This document shows positions 1-9,245 of a stretch of 64,000 nucleotides of DNA, piece after piece. How positions within the stretch are numbered: position 1 is the stretch's first letter; every line of letters begins with the position of its first letter. The notes beneath the pieces were generated by a model. It was not told the origin of the DNA. It saw only the letters and a list, made by a program, of their open reading frames with translations, and did no database searches. The translations under genes and the position numbers were made by a program. This stretch comes from Pseudomonas khorasanensis (lineage in GTDB: Bacteria; Pseudomonadota; Gammaproteobacteria; Pseudomonadales; Pseudomonadaceae), in NCBI RefSeq assembly GCF_014268505.2, contig NZ_JABWQP020000003.1:422206-486205 (forward strand), given 5' to 3'.

Positions 1-356
1 TCTTTCTGAATGGCATTGAACACCGCTGCGTGGACCTTGTGCTCTGCACCCATGGCTTCCAGAGTCAGGAACATCTGGCCGTGAGCGTCCCACGGGCCAC
101 CGAACATGGCAGGAATGCGCACGAAGTTGACGTCGGACGGCAGTTTTTCAACCCATGGATTGATCACCGGCTCGAAAGCGTAGCAGTGCGGGCAGCCGTA
201 CCAGAACAGCTCGACCACTTCGATCTTGCCAGGCACTGCAACCGGTACCGGGTTGGCCAGTTCTACATAAGGGGCGGCAGGGGCTTCAGCGGCCTGGGCG
301 GTGACGCCGAACAGGCTGGCAGCGACGAGAGCGGCGCTGATGATCAGATTACGCAT
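1..356 (-). CDS. dsbA: Thiol:disulfide interchange protein DsbA (3' part missing)
   Basis: Periplasmic oxidase that introduces disulfide bonds into exported proteins. The N-terminal 118 residues are present; the rest lies beyond the left edge. An Ala-rich signal peptide ends near residue 22 (AQA-AEA). The thioredoxin-like active site FWYGCPHCYAFEP puts the redox cysteines at 55 and 58, and CPHC is the standard DsbA dipeptide. It lies downstream of cytochromes c4 and c5 on the same strand, the usual Pseudomonas order, with a hairpin terminator between. Only the truncation by the window is odd. Confidence 0.96.
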   Translation of the reverse strand, partial: MRNLIISAALVAASLFGVTAQAAEAPAAPYVELANPVPVAVPGKIEVVELFWYGCPHCYAFEPVINPWVEKLPSDVNFVRIPAMFGGPWDAHGQMFLTLEAMGAEHKVHAAVFNAIQK

Positions 357-452
357 GCTTTACTCCTGGACAATTTTGGTCGCCTCGCGCGACCTGTGCT
401 CAGACAGATCCTGGCGGGCGTGAGTTCTGTAGTGTAACGGCAGCGGCCACAA

Positions 453-480
453 AAAAGGGCGGCCAAAGCCACCCTTTTTA
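453..480 (-). terminator. Hairpin terminator downstream of cytochrome c4
   Basis: A GGGCGG / CCACCC stem is flanked by A and T runs on both sides, so it could work in both directions. It lies between the c4 stop codon and the dsbA start, which suggests that dsbA also has its own promoter. Confidence 0.6.
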
Positions 481-556
481 TACTTGCTGCGACGGATTAA
501 TCGAGCGTTAACGTTGCCGGCGTCGCCGGCCCCGTTCAACGGTCCAAATCAGGCGC

Positions 557-1168
557 TTAGTGCAGACCCTGAATGTAGCTGGAGACTGCGGCGATGTCTT
601 CGTCGCTCAGCTTGCGAGCGATGGTGCGCATGGTCATCGCGTCGCCGTCGTTGCTGCGTCCGGCCTCTTCCTTGCGGAAATCGGTCAGCTGCTTGGCGAT
701 GTATTGAGCGTGTTGGCCACCCAGATGCGGGAAACCGGCAGCGGCGTTGCCCGAGCCGTTCGGCGAATGGCAACCGGTGCAGGCTGGCAGGCCTTTTTCC
801 AGGTTGCCGCCACGGAAGAGGGCTTCACCGCGAGCGACGATCTTCGGATCGGCGGCGCCGACGCTGCCTTTCTGACTGGCAAAGTAGGCGGACATGTCGG
901 CCAGATCCTGGTCGTTCAGGTTGGTCAGCAGGCCGGTCATTTCCAGAACCACGCGCTTGCCCGACTTGATGTCGTGCAATTGCTTGTTCAGATAGCGTTC
1001 ACCCTGACCCGCCAGTTTCGGAAAGTTTGGCGCCATGCTGTTGCCGTCCGGGCCATGGCAGGCCCCGCAAACGGCGACTTTCGCCTGGCCGGCGGCGGCA
1101 TCACCTGCAGCATTGGCGAAGCCTGAGATTCCCACGGTCAACAGCAGACTCACGATCAATTTGTTCAT
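557..1168 (-). CDS. cc4: Cytochrome c4, diheme
   Basis: Periplasmic diheme c-type cytochrome of 203 residues, the usual c4 size. A signal peptide ends at about residue 20 (ANA-AGD). Two heme-attachment motifs are visible: CGACH at 34-38 and CTGCH at 130-134, one per c-type domain, as expected from the internal duplication of c4. In this family it carries electrons to terminal oxidases. The monoheme c5-like gene lies 32 bp upstream on the same strand, so the two are probably co-transcribed. Confidence 0.95.
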   Translation of the reverse strand: MNKLIVSLLLTVGISGFANAAGDAAAGQAKVAVCGACHGPDGNSMAPNFPKLAGQGERYLNKQLHDIKSGKRVVLEMTGLLTNLNDQDLADMSAYFASQKGSVGAADPKIVARGEALFRGGNLEKGLPACTGCHSPNGSGNAAAGFPHLGGQHAQYIAKQLTDFRKEEAGRSNDGDAMTMRTIARKLSDEDIAAVSSYIQGLH

Positions 1169-1200
1169 CAGCTAATCCAACTACGGCTAAGGGTTAAGAG

Positions 1201-1506
1201 TTATGGACCGGGCTTACTCTTGCTCATCCAGAGGATGAGGGCCTGGTAATCCTCGGTACTGCAGTCCATGCACAAACCACGCGGCGGCATCGCCTTGAAA
1301 CCCTGGGTCACGTGTTGCACCAGCGTCTCCATCCCTTTCGCCAGTCGCGGCGTCCAGGCTTGCTGATCGCCTCTTTCGGGCGCCATGGGGAGTTGGCCGG
1401 AATGACAGGCCGCACAAACACGGTTGTACACTGCTTCCGGATCCTGTGTAGCCTGTGCGCTGTAAAGCGGCATCAAGACTCCGGCAGCCAGCAGCCATTT
1501 CGTCAT
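1201..1506 (-). CDS. Cytochrome c5 family protein
   Basis: A 101-residue exported monoheme cytochrome. A signal peptide covers about residues 1-19, and the single heme motif CAACH lies at 31-35. The C-terminal half carries the c5 signature PPRGLCMDCSTED, whose two cysteines form a structural disulfide in characterised c5 proteins. It is upstream of c4 in a likely operon and divergent from engB. Its redox partner is inferred (c4 or an oxidase). Confidence 0.88.
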   Translation of the reverse strand: MTKWLLAAGVLMPLYSAQATQDPEAVYNRVCAACHSGQLPMAPERGDQQAWTPRLAKGMETLVQHVTQGFKAMPPRGLCMDCSTEDYQALILWMSKSKPGP

Positions 1507-1697
1507 AAAACGACCTGTTCAGGGTTGAGAGCGTTCTGCGTTCTAATGCGCAATCAAGGTCTGTCGCTCCCATGGACTTCATCCTTCGCTGGGACAAAGC
1601 ACACACAAAATCTGCGGCATTATATACTGGCGTCACTGAAACGGAAGCGACACCGCGTTCCGCGCCCAATCCCGGCGCCGCCCACATCGGAAATCCC

Positions 1698-2342
1698 ATG
1701 CAACTCAAGAATCCCATCCTCGGCCTGTGCCAACAGTCCACGTTCATGCTCAGTGCCGCCAAAGTCGATCAATGCCCTGACGATGAAGGCTTTGAAGTGG
1801 CTTTCGCCGGTCGTTCCAACGCCGGCAAATCCAGCGCACTGAACACGCTGACTCACGCCAGCCTGGCGCGCACCTCGAAAACCCCGGGTCGCACACAGCT
1901 GTTGAACTTCTTCAAGCTAGACGATGATCGGCGTCTGGTCGACCTGCCGGGCTACGGTTATGCAAAAGTACCGATCCCGCTGAAGATGCACTGGCAGCGT
2001 CACCTTGAGGCTTATCTGGGTGGCCGCGAGAGTTTGAAGGGTCTGATTCTGATGATGGACATCCGTCATCCAATGACCGATTTCGACTTGCTGATGCTGG
2101 ACTGGGCCGTTGCCGCCGGCATGCCGATGCACATCCTGCTGACCAAGGCGGACAAACTCACCTACGGCGCGGCAAAGAACACCCTGCTCAAAGTACAGTC
2201 GGAAATCCGCAAGGGCTGGGGCGACCTGGTCACCATCCAGCTGTTCTCCGCGCCAAAACGCATGGGCCTGGAAGAGGCCTACACCGTATTGGCCGGCTGG
2301 ATGGAACTGGCAGACAAGGGCGCCGAGGCGGCCGCCGAATAA
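1698..2342 (+). CDS. engB: Ribosome biogenesis GTPase EngB/YihA
   Basis: Cytoplasmic GTPase needed for large ribosomal subunit assembly; 214 residues from the ATG at 1698. The reading frame runs further upstream, but [14 protein letters not shown] matches the family N-terminus. GTPase motifs are clear: P-loop GRSNAGKSS, switch [10 protein letters not shown] and the guanine-specificity motif TKAD. It diverges from the cytochrome c5/c4 operon and is followed by the ErsA small RNA region and polA, an arrangement shared with other gammaproteobacteria. Confidence 0.95.
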   Translation: MQLKNPILGLCQQSTFMLSAAKVDQCPDDEGFEVAFAGRSNAGKSSALNTLTHASLARTSKTPGRTQLLNFFKLDDDRRLVDLPGYGYAKVPIPLKMHWQRHLEAYLGGRESLKGLILMMDIRHPMTDFDLLMLDWAVAAGMPMHILLTKADKLTYGAAKNTLLKVQSEIRKGWGDLVTIQLFSAPKRMGLEEAYTVLAGWMELADKGAEAAAE

Positions 2343-2418
2343 TCAGAGTGGGGAGATTTGGTTGTAGCGTGGCGATGCTTTTTACGCAGCATGGCCGCGC
2401 TAGAGCCGATTTTTGGGC

Positions 2419-2549
2419 AAAAAAAGCCCCGGGATTCAGTGGGGAGTTAGAATTCCGGGGTTCAAGTTCCGAACCGCTAGGGCGGGGTTCAGATATCTGC
2501 CAACACTTAACACAACATAGGAGCATCGAAGGGCTTCACCAGCCATTCA
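2419..2549 (-). ncRNA. ersA: Probable ErsA small regulatory RNA
   Basis: A transcription unit without an ORF lies between polA and engB, the site of ErsA in P. aeruginosa and of Spot 42 in E. coli. On the minus strand it ends in a near-perfect hairpin (CCCCGGAATTC with GAATCCCGGGG) followed by seven U, giving a 3' end near 2419. An AlgU-type promoter places the 5' end near 2549, so the RNA is about 131 nt; ErsA is about 132 nt. ErsA is known as an envelope-stress-induced, Hfq-associated regulator. The exact 5' end is inferred. Confidence 0.8.
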
Positions 2550-2554
2550 GTACC

Positions 2555-2582
2555 TCTGAGTGTTCAGTTGCCAGATTAGTTC
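2555..2582 (-). promoter_or_regulatory. AlgU (sigma-22/RpoE-type) promoter of ersA
   Basis: On the minus strand the sequence reads GAACTA, 17 bases, TCAGA, close to the AlgU consensus GAACTT-N16/17-TCTGA. The -35 is at 2577-2582 and the -10 at 2555-2559. ErsA is known to be AlgU-dependent in P. aeruginosa, which supports both calls. The osmC promoter in this window has the same spacer and the same -10. Confidence 0.75.
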
Positions 2583-2641
2583 AGATTTTTTTCAAAAAGC
2601 TTTGGAATAGCCTCAAGCGTATTTGGGTCTAAGCCCGGTTT

Positions 2642-2678
2642 GCAGCCTTTGCCGCGATTTGTCTCGCGGCAAAGGCTG
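2642..2678 (-). terminator. Hairpin just downstream of polA
   Basis: A long GC-rich stem (CAGCCTTTGCCGCGA with TCGCGGCAAAGGCTG) sits 11 bp past the polA stop codon. There is no clear U run after it, so it may be a transcript-stabilising or attenuating hairpin and not a full intrinsic terminator. Confidence 0.45.
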
Positions 2679-2688
2679 TGTAAATGGC

Positions 2689-5493
2689 TCAGTGCGCCTC
2701 ATCCCAGTTGTTGCCCACCCCGACTTCCACCAGCAGCGGTACGTCCAGCTTCGCCGCTTCGCTCATGTGTCCGCGAATCTGCGTGCTGACCTGCTCGACC
2801 AGATCTTCACGCACCTCCAGCACCAATTCATCGTGCACTTGCAGGATCACGCTGGCATCCAGCCCGGACGTCGCCAGCCAGTTGTCCACAGCCACCATGG
2901 CTTTCTTGATGATGTCCGCCGCCGTGCCTTGCATCGGCGCGTTGATCGCGGTGCGTTCGGCGGCTGCGCGCTCCTGCGGCTTGTTGGAATTGATCTCGGG
3001 AAGGTACAGGCGGCGGCCGAAGAACGTCTCGACATAACCCTGATCCGCCGCCTGCGCGCGGGTGCGCTCCATATACTCGCGCACGCCCGGGTAACGGGCG
3101 AAATAAGTATCGATGTAGGCCTTGGCGGTCTTGGTGTCGACGCCGATGTCCTTGCCGAGTTTTTGTGCGCCCATGCCGTAGATCAGGCCGAAGTTGATCG
3201 CCTTGGCGCTGCGGCGCTGGTCGGAAGTCACTTCATTGAGTTCGACCTTGAACACTTCGGCGGCCGTGGCGGTGTGCACGTCGAGGTTGTTGCGGAAGGC
3301 GTTCATCAGGCCTTCGTCACGGGACAGGTGCGCCATGATCCGCAGTTCGATTTGCGAGTAGTCCGCTGCCAGCAACTTGTAGCCTTTTGGCGCGACAAAC
3401 GCCTGGCGGATGCGGCGGCCTTCGGCGGTACGCACCGGGATGTTCTGCAGGTTCGGATCGCTGGAGGACAGGCGGCCGGTCGATGCCACGGCTTGATGAT
3501 AGGAGGTATGGATGCGCCCGGTGCGCGGGTTGATCTGCTCCGGCAGTCGATCGGTGTAGGTGCTCTTGAGCTTGCTCATCGAGCGATGCTCCATCAGCAC
3601 CTTCGGCAGGCGGTGATCATCCTCGGCGAGTTTCGCCAGCACGTCCTCAGCGGTGGAAGGCTGCCCCTTGGCGGTCTTCTTCAGAATCGGCAGACCAAGT
3701 TTTTCGTACAGAATCACGCCCAATTGCTTCGGCGAACCGAGGTTGAACTCTTCCCCGGCAATTTCGAAAGCTTCACGCTCCAGCGCCACCATCTTGTTGC
3801 CCAGTTCGATGCTCTGGATGCCAAGCAATTCAGCGTCCACGAACGCGCCCTGACGTTCGATACGCGCCAACACCGGCACCAGTGGAATCTCGATGTCGGT
3901 CAGCACGCTGGCCAGGCTCGGGATGGCGCTGAGTTTCTCGAACAGGGCCTGATGCAGGCGCAGGGTGATGTCGGCATCTTCGGCGGCATACGGCCCGGCC
4001 TGTTCCAGAGCGATCTGATCGAACGTCAGCTGCTTCGCGCCTTTGCCGGCGATGTCCTGGAAGCTCACGGTGGTGTGATCCAGGTACTTCAGCGCGAGGC
4101 TGTCCATGTCGTGGCGGGTGGCGGTGGAGTTGAGCACATACGATTCGAGCATGGTGTCGAAGGCGATGCCGCGCACGGTGATGCCTTCGCTCTGATCGCC
4201 GCCGATGGCGCAGTTGGCGAGGATGTTCATGTCGAACTTGGCGTGCTGGCCGACCTTGAGCTTGCTTGGGTCTTCCAGAATCGGCTTGAGCGCCCGCAGC
4301 ACGGTGTCGCGATCCAGCTGTTCCGGCACGCCGATGTAGGAGTGGGTCAGCGGGATGTAGGCCGCTTCGTTGGCCTGCACGGCGAACGACAGGCCGACCA
4401 GTTGCGCCTGCTGCGCGTCGATGCCGGTGGTTTCTGTGTCGAAGGCGAACAGCTTGGCGTTCTTGAGTTTTTCCAGCCAGACATCGAACCGCGCCTGATC
4501 GAGGATGGTTTCGTAGGCGGCCTCGACAGCGACGGCTGGTGCTTGAGCTTGCGGCTCGCTGAACAGATCGCCGGCCGGTGCAGGCTCAGCGGCGGCGCTC
4601 AGTTCCAGGCGCCTGGTATCGCGATCAAGGTCGTTCAACCAGCTTTTGAATTCCAGCAGGGTGTAGAGCTCGTAGAGCTTGGCCGGGTCTTCCGCGCCCA
4701 TTTGCAGATCGTCGAGTTCGATGTCCAGCGGCACGTCGATCTTGATGGTCGCCAGTTGATAGGAGAGGAACGCCATCTCCTTGTGCTCTTCGAGCTTGGC
4801 CGGCAGGTTTTTTGCGCCACGAATCGGCAGGGTCGGCACGATGTCGAGGTTTTCGTACAGTTCTTTCAGACCGCCGTTGACGCCGACCAGCAGGCCGGAA
4901 GCGGTCTTCGGGCCGATGCCCGGTACGCCCGGGATGTTGTCGGACGAATCGCCCATCAGCGCCAGATAATCAATGATCTGCTCCGGAGCGACGCCAAATT
5001 TCTCCTTCACGCCTTCTACGTCCATCGAGCTACCGGACATGGTATTGACCAAGGTAATGTGCCCGTCGACCAGTTGCGCCATGTCCTTGTCGCCGGTGGA
5101 GATGACCACCGGCCGATCCGCTGCCGCGCTGCTGCGGGCGAGGGTGCCGATCACGTCGTCGGCCTCGACGCCGTCAACGCACAGCAGCGGGAAGCCGAGG
5201 GCGATCACGCTCTGGTGCAGCGGCTCGATCTGCACGCGCATGTCATCGGGCATGCTCGGACGGTTGGCTTTGTATTCGGCGTACATCTCATCGCGAAATG
5301 TCCCGCCCTTGGCGTCGAACACCACGGCGAACGGGCTGTCCGGGTACTGCTTGCGCAAACTCTTGAGCATGTTCAGCACGCCTTTGACCGCACCGGTCGG
5401 CAGGCCTTTGGACGTGGTCAGTGGCGGCAGTGCGTGAAAGGCGCGGTACAGGTAAGACGAACCGTCCACCAGGACGAGGGGGGCTTGGCTCAT
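2689..5493 (-). CDS. polA: DNA polymerase I
   Basis: Polymerase for Okazaki fragment processing and excision repair; 934 residues from the ATG at 5493 ([13 protein letters not shown]). A TTG 12 bases upstream is in frame but too close to the AAGG ribosome site. Domains in order are the 5' nuclease (about 1-290), the 3'-5' exonuclease with an intact FDTETTG motif (about 330-520), and the polymerase with motif [12 protein letters not shown], motif [15 protein letters not shown] and motif [11 protein letters not shown]. Proofreading therefore looks functional. It diverges from the DUF2782 gene and thrB. Confidence 0.97.
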   Translation of the reverse strand: MSQAPLVLVDGSSYLYRAFHALPPLTTSKGLPTGAVKGVLNMLKSLRKQYPDSPFAVVFDAKGGTFRDEMYAEYKANRPSMPDDMRVQIEPLHQSVIALGFPLLCVDGVEADDVIGTLARSSAAADRPVVISTGDKDMAQLVDGHITLVNTMSGSSMDVEGVKEKFGVAPEQIIDYLALMGDSSDNIPGVPGIGPKTASGLLVGVNGGLKELYENLDIVPTLPIRGAKNLPAKLEEHKEMAFLSYQLATIKIDVPLDIELDDLQMGAEDPAKLYELYTLLEFKSWLNDLDRDTRRLELSAAAEPAPAGDLFSEPQAQAPAVAVEAAYETILDQARFDVWLEKLKNAKLFAFDTETTGIDAQQAQLVGLSFAVQANEAAYIPLTHSYIGVPEQLDRDTVLRALKPILEDPSKLKVGQHAKFDMNILANCAIGGDQSEGITVRGIAFDTMLESYVLNSTATRHDMDSLALKYLDHTTVSFQDIAGKGAKQLTFDQIALEQAGPYAAEDADITLRLHQALFEKLSAIPSLASVLTDIEIPLVPVLARIERQGAFVDAELLGIQSIELGNKMVALEREAFEIAGEEFNLGSPKQLGVILYEKLGLPILKKTAKGQPSTAEDVLAKLAEDDHRLPKVLMEHRSMSKLKSTYTDRLPEQINPRTGRIHTSYHQAVASTGRLSSSDPNLQNIPVRTAEGRRIRQAFVAPKGYKLLAADYSQIELRIMAHLSRDEGLMNAFRNNLDVHTATAAEVFKVELNEVTSDQRRSAKAINFGLIYGMGAQKLGKDIGVDTKTAKAYIDTYFARYPGVREYMERTRAQAADQGYVETFFGRRLYLPEINSNKPQERAAAERTAINAPMQGTAADIIKKAMVAVDNWLATSGLDASVILQVHDELVLEVREDLVEQVSTQIRGHMSEAAKLDVPLLVEVGVGNNWDEAH

Positions 5494-5567
5494 GAGCAGG
5501 ATCAACCTTTTCGGCGGGTCCGGGGCTAGAATAGCGGGACCGTTGACGACAAAGGGACAAGGTTATC

Positions 5568-5858
5568 ATGCGTACGTTAAATCGCTTGCTGCTGGTCGGT
5601 TTGATCGCTGTCTCACCAATGGCCGCGATGGCGGCGGATGATGCGCCGGGCGGCGACCCCGAGGTCACCATCCGCACGGAGGGTGACAAGACCATTCAGG
5701 AGTACCGCCAGAACGGTTTCCTGTATGCGATCAAAGTCACGCCAAAGGGCGCGCCACCCTATTTTCTGGTGCGCGCCGACGGGACGGATGCCAATTTCAT
5801 CCGCTCGGATCAGCCGGATATGCTGATTCCGTCATGGAAGATTTTCGAATGGAAGTAA
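5568..5858 (+). CDS. DUF2782 domain-containing exported protein
   Basis: A 96-residue protein with a signal peptide ending at about residue 23 (AMAADD). The mature part, with EVTIRTEGDKTIQEYRQNG and the tail PSWKIFEW, matches DUF2782, a small periplasmic family found beside polA and thrB in pseudomonads. The function is unknown. A good AGG ribosome site precedes the ATG. It lies 53 bp before thrB and is probably co-transcribed with it. Confidence 0.88.
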   Translation: MRTLNRLLLVGLIAVSPMAAMAADDAPGGDPEVTIRTEGDKTIQEYRQNGFLYAIKVTPKGAPPYFLVRADGTDANFIRSDQPDMLIPSWKIFEWK

Positions 5859-5911
5859 GTTTTTAATTCACCCGGCGCCGCCATTGCGGCGCCCGTACTG
5901 GCAGTTAAGAC

Positions 5912-6865
5912 ATGTCTGTGTTCACTCCCCTGGCTCGGCCCGAGCTGGAAACCTTTCTCGCCCCTTACGGGCTCGGCCGCCTGCTTGATTTCCAGGGGAT
6001 CGCCGCCGGCAGCGAAAACACCAATTTCTTCGTCAGCCTGGAGCAGGGCGAGTTTGTCCTGACCCTGGTCGAGCGCGGCCCGGTGCAGGAAATGCCGTTC
6101 TTCATTGAGCTTCTCGATGTGCTGCATGAAGCGGATTTGCCGGTGCCTTACGCCCTGCGCACCACTGAAGGCGTGGCGCTGCGTGAGCTCAAAGGCAAAC
6201 CGGCGCTGCTGCAACCGCGCCTGTCCGGCAAACACATCAAGGTCGCCAACGCCCAGCATTGCGCGCAGGTCGGCCAATTGCAGGCGCATCTGCACCTGGC
6301 CACCCAGGGCGAGCGCATGATCAAGCGCAAGACCGACCGTGGCCTTGACTGGATGCTGGAGGAGGGCACCGAGTTTCTCTCGCACCTGAGCACTGAGCCT
6401 CGTGGGCTGCTGCAAAAGGCGCTGGACGAGATCACCGAACAGAAAGAGCGGATCCTCGCGTTGCCTCGGGCAAATATTCACGCCGATCTGTTCCGTGACA
6501 ATGCCATGTTCGAAGGCACGCACCTGACGGGGCTGATCGACTTCTACAACGCCTGCTCGGGGCCGATGCTGTACGACGTGGCGATTGCCTTGAACGACTG
6601 GTGTTCGGATGACGCCGGCGTGATTGACGGGCCGCGTGCCCGAGCCTTTCTCGGTGCCTACGCGGCCCTACGGCCGTTCACCGCGGCGGAAGCCGAGTTG
6701 TGGCCGGCGATGCTGCGCGTGGCCTGCGTGCGGTTCTGGCTGTCGCGATTGATCGCCGCCGAACAGTTTGCCGGCCAGGATGTGTTGATTCACGATCCGG
6801 AGGAGTTCGAGCAGCGGCTGGCGCAGCGGCAGAAGGTCAATACACCTCTACCGTTCGCCCTCTGA
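5912..6865 (+). CDS. thrB: Homoserine kinase (aminoglycoside-phosphotransferase-like type)
   Basis: Phosphorylates L-homoserine with ATP in threonine synthesis. It has 317 residues and the APH-like kinase fold used by Pseudomonas ThrB, unlike the GHMP kinase of E. coli. The Brenner-type catalytic segment NIHADLFRDNAMF and the metal-binding GLIDFYNA are clear. The N-terminus MSVFTPLARPELETFLAPYGLG is typical. It follows the DUF2782 gene, and a REP pair lies just downstream. Confidence 0.95.
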   Translation: MSVFTPLARPELETFLAPYGLGRLLDFQGIAAGSENTNFFVSLEQGEFVLTLVERGPVQEMPFFIELLDVLHEADLPVPYALRTTEGVALRELKGKPALLQPRLSGKHIKVANAQHCAQVGQLQAHLHLATQGERMIKRKTDRGLDWMLEEGTEFLSHLSTEPRGLLQKALDEITEQKERILALPRANIHADLFRDNAMFEGTHLTGLIDFYNACSGPMLYDVAIALNDWCSDDAGVIDGPRARAFLGAYAALRPFTAAEAELWPAMLRVACVRFWLSRLIAAEQFAGQDVLIHDPEEFEQRLAQRQKVNTPLPFAL

Positions 6866-6889
6866 GCCGATCGCGAAGCGAACACGAAC

Positions 6890-6981
6890 CTGTGGGAGCG
6901 AGCCTGCTCGCGAAGGCGGCGGCACATTCAACATCCAGGTTGACTGACACACCGCTTTCGCGAGCAGGCTCGCTCCCACAG
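6890..6981. repeat. REP pair (REPIN-like) between thrB and znuA
   Basis: Two inverted copies of the palindromic REP core GGGAGCGAGCCTGCTCGCG, separated by about 40 bp, in the gap between two convergent genes. The structure matches Pseudomonas REP doublets mobilised by RAYT transposases; no RAYT gene is in this window. Confidence 0.88.
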
Positions 6982-6990
6982 TTTGAGCTG

Positions 6991-7911
6991 TTACAGCGAT
7001 TCCAGGCACCCGGCCAAATCATTGCCAAGTTTCTCAAGCACCTGCTCATAGCCCTGAGCCGTCGCCGGCGTATAGCCGCCCAGCGCATCCAGCTCCGCCA
7101 GTTTCACCGGCAGGCCCGCCACGAGTGTTTCCGCCAGGCGCGGGCGCAGCGGGGGTTCGCTGAACACACAGGTTTTGCCCACTTCCTGCAAGCGCTTGCG
7201 CATCGCCGCGACATGCTGCGCGCCCGGTTGCACTTCAGCGGCCACCGCGAACACGCCGGCATGCTTCAAGCCGTAGGCGTCTTCGAAGTAATCGAAGGCT
7301 TCGTGAAACACAAAGTACGGTTTGCCTTCAACGCTGGTCAGGCGCTTCTTCAGGCGTTGATCGAGCGCATCCAGGCGCTCATCGAAAGCCTTGGCGTTGC
7401 TCTGATAGCGCGCAGCGTTGGCCGGGTCGGCAGCGCTCAGGTCAGCGGCCATCTTGTTGGCGATCACCCGTGCGTTGACCGGTGACAACCACAAGTGCGC
7501 GTCCAGCGAGCCGGGGCGATGATCGTGGTCGTGATCGTCGGCCTCTTCAGCGTGGGAATGGTTGTCCTCGGCGAAGTGACGCAATTTGAGCCCCGGCAGA
7601 TCCTGTACCGCGACGCTTGGCAGCTTGCGCCCGTTCAGCACCCGAGGCAGAAAACCTTCCATGTCCGGGCCGATCCAGTAGAGCAGGTCCACCGACTGCA
7701 CCTTCCGTACGTCGGATGGACGCAGCGCGTAGTTATGCGGGGACGCGCCCGGCGGCAGCAGCACCTCGGGAACCGCCACACCGTCCTGCACGGCGGCGGC
7801 AATCAGCTGCAGCGGCTTGATGCTGGTGAGCACTCTGACCTCGGCCTGAGCCGAACCGATGAACAGAAAACTGGCGATGAAAGCGACAAAAACAGAAAAA
7901 AGTCGGGACAC
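6991..7911 (-). CDS. znuA: Zinc ABC transporter substrate-binding protein ZnuA
   Basis: Periplasmic zinc-capturing component that delivers Zn to ZnuBC. It is 306 residues from the GTG at 7911, which has a GAGTGG ribosome site; a GTG at 7920 is also possible. A signal peptide ends near SAQA. A His/Asp-rich loop (DNHSHAEEADDHDHDHRPG) is the hallmark of high-affinity zinc binders of this family. It is divergent from zur-znuC-znuB, with a Zur-box candidate in the shared gap. Confidence 0.94.
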   Translation of the reverse strand: MSRLFSVFVAFIASFLFIGSAQAEVRVLTSIKPLQLIAAAVQDGVAVPEVLLPPGASPHNYALRPSDVRKVQSVDLLYWIGPDMEGFLPRVLNGRKLPSVAVQDLPGLKLRHFAEDNHSHAEEADDHDHDHRPGSLDAHLWLSPVNARVIANKMAADLSAADPANAARYQSNAKAFDERLDALDQRLKKRLTSVEGKPYFVFHEAFDYFEDAYGLKHAGVFAVAAEVQPGAQHVAAMRKRLQEVGKTCVFSEPPLRPRLAETLVAGLPVKLAELDALGGYTPATAQGYEQVLEKLGNDLAGCLESL

Positions 7912-7938
7912 GATGACCACTCAAGGAGACGAGAACGG

Positions 7939-7951
7939 GTAACATAATAAC
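7939..7951. promoter_or_regulatory. Candidate Zur box between znuA and zur
   Basis: GTAACATAATAAC is an AT-rich imperfect palindrome in the 66-bp gap between the divergent znuA and zur starts. It resembles the GTTATA-type core of gammaproteobacterial Zur operators. Its place suggests zinc-dependent repression in both directions and autoregulation of zur. Confidence 0.65.
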
Positions 7952-7977
7952 GTCTCTATCAAAACTCGTCGCCGCCC

Positions 7978-8460
7978 ATGCCTATTACACCGATCGCCAG
8001 CCGTCCCCATGACCACTCCCATTGCGTGCACAGCGCCTTGTCCGAGGCCGATACCTTGTGCGCGCAGAAAGGGCTGCGCCTGACCGCGCTGCGCCGCCGG
8101 GTGCTGGAGCTGGTGTGGCAAAGCCACAAGCCGCTGGGCGCCTACGACATTCTGGCCGTGCTCAGCGAGCAGGACGGCCGCCGTGCCGCACCGCCGACGG
8201 TGTACCGCGCGCTGGATTTCCTTCTGGAAAACGGCCTGGTGCACCGTATCTCCTCGCTCAACGCCTTTGTTGGCTGCGTGCACCCGGAACATGCGCATCA
8301 GGGTCAGTTCCTGATTTGCCGCGATTGCCACGCCGCCATCGAGCTTGAGCAAAAAGTGATCAGCGACGCGATCATCAGCAGCGCCAGGGATGTCGGTTTC
8401 ATCGTCGAAGCACAGACCGTCGAAGTGGTTGGCCTGTGCTCCGGTTGCCAGGGGGCCTGA
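7978..8460 (+). CDS. zur: Zinc uptake regulator Zur (Fur family)
   Basis: A 160-residue Fur-family repressor. The winged helix ([26 protein letters not shown], given here only as a landmark at about 36-61) precedes the dimerisation region with CRDCH and the C-terminal CSGCQ, the two structural-zinc cysteine pairs. The N-terminus is rich in His ([10 protein letters not shown]). In this family Zn-bound Zur represses znu genes. Its stop codon overlaps the znuC start (ATGA), so it heads the zur-znuC-znuB operon. Confidence 0.93.
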   Translation: MPITPIASRPHDHSHCVHSALSEADTLCAQKGLRLTALRRRVLELVWQSHKPLGAYDILAVLSEQDGRRAAPPTVYRALDFLLENGLVHRISSLNAFVGCVHPEHAHQGQFLICRDCHAAIELEQKVISDAIISSARDVGFIVEAQTVEVVGLCSGCQGA

Positions 8461-9245
8461 TGAGCAACGCGCTGATTCGTCTGGAGCAGGTCGCCGTCAC
8501 GTTTGCCGGGCAGACCGTGCTGGACAACATCGAGCTGAGCGTCGAGCCGAGGCAGATCGTCACGCTGATCGGCCCCAACGGCGCCGGCAAGACCACCCTG
8601 GTGCGTGCCGTGCTCGGGCTGTTGAAGCCGGACAGCGGCAGTGTCTGGCGCAAACCAAAGCTGCGCGTGGGCTACATGCCGCAGAAACTGCATGTCGATC
8701 CGACCTTGCCGCTTTCGGTGCTGCGCTTCCTGCGTCTGGTCCCCGGCGTTGATCGCTCGCGTGCACTGGCAGCGTTGAAGGAAGTCGGTGCCGAACACGT
8801 CATCGACAGTCCGGTGCAAAGCGTATCCGGCGGTGAAATGCAGCGCGTGCTGCTGGCTCGGGCGCTGCTGCGCGAGCCGGAACTGCTGGTGCTCGACGAG
8901 CCGGTGCAAGGCGTCGATGTCGCCGGGCAGGCCGAGCTGTACAGCCTGATCACTCGCCTGCGCGACCGTCATGGCTGCGGTGTGTTGATGGTGTCCCACG
9001 ATTTGCATCTGGTGATGAGCACCACGGACCAGGTGGTCTGCCTCAACCGTCACGTCTGCTGCTCCGGGCATCCCGAGCAGGTCAGCGGCGATCCGGCGTT
9101 CGTCGAACTGTTCGGCAAGAACGCACCGAGCCTGGCGATCTATCACCACCATCACGACCACGCCCACGACCTGCACGGTTCGGTGGTCAAGGGCCCCGTT
9201 GCGGGTCAACCTCATGTTCATGGAGACGGCTGCAAGCATGGCTGA
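8460..9245 (+). CDS. znuC: Zinc ABC transporter ATP-binding protein ZnuC
   Basis: ATPase of the zinc importer; 261 residues from the ATG that overlaps the zur stop codon. Walker [10 protein letters not shown], signature VSGGEMQ and Walker [11 protein letters not shown] are intact. The C-terminal 30 or so residues are His-rich ([10 protein letters not shown], then [10 protein letters not shown]), a likely metal-sensing or metal-holding tail. The last 8 bp overlap znuB, so translation is probably coupled. Confidence 0.95.
   Translation: MSNALIRLEQVAVTFAGQTVLDNIELSVEPRQIVTLIGPNGAGKTTLVRAVLGLLKPDSGSVWRKPKLRVGYMPQKLHVDPTLPLSVLRFLRLVPGVDRSRALAALKEVGAEHVIDSPVQSVSGGEMQRVLLARALLREPELLVLDEPVQGVDVAGQAELYSLITRLRDRHGCGVLMVSHDLHLVMSTTDQVVCLNRHVCCSGHPEQVSGDPAFVELFGKNAPSLAIYHHHHDHAHDLHGSVVKGPVAGQPHVHGDGCKHG

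Noticed and set aside
2623..5529. 968-codon open frame on the plus strand opposite polA
   Set aside because: It is antisense to the highly conserved polA gene and has the His/Gln/Arg-rich composition of a GC-rich shadow frame.
6890..6981. CRISPR-like repeats
   Set aside because: Copies are inverted, not direct, are widely scattered, and match the Pseudomonas REP palindrome; no cas gene is present.
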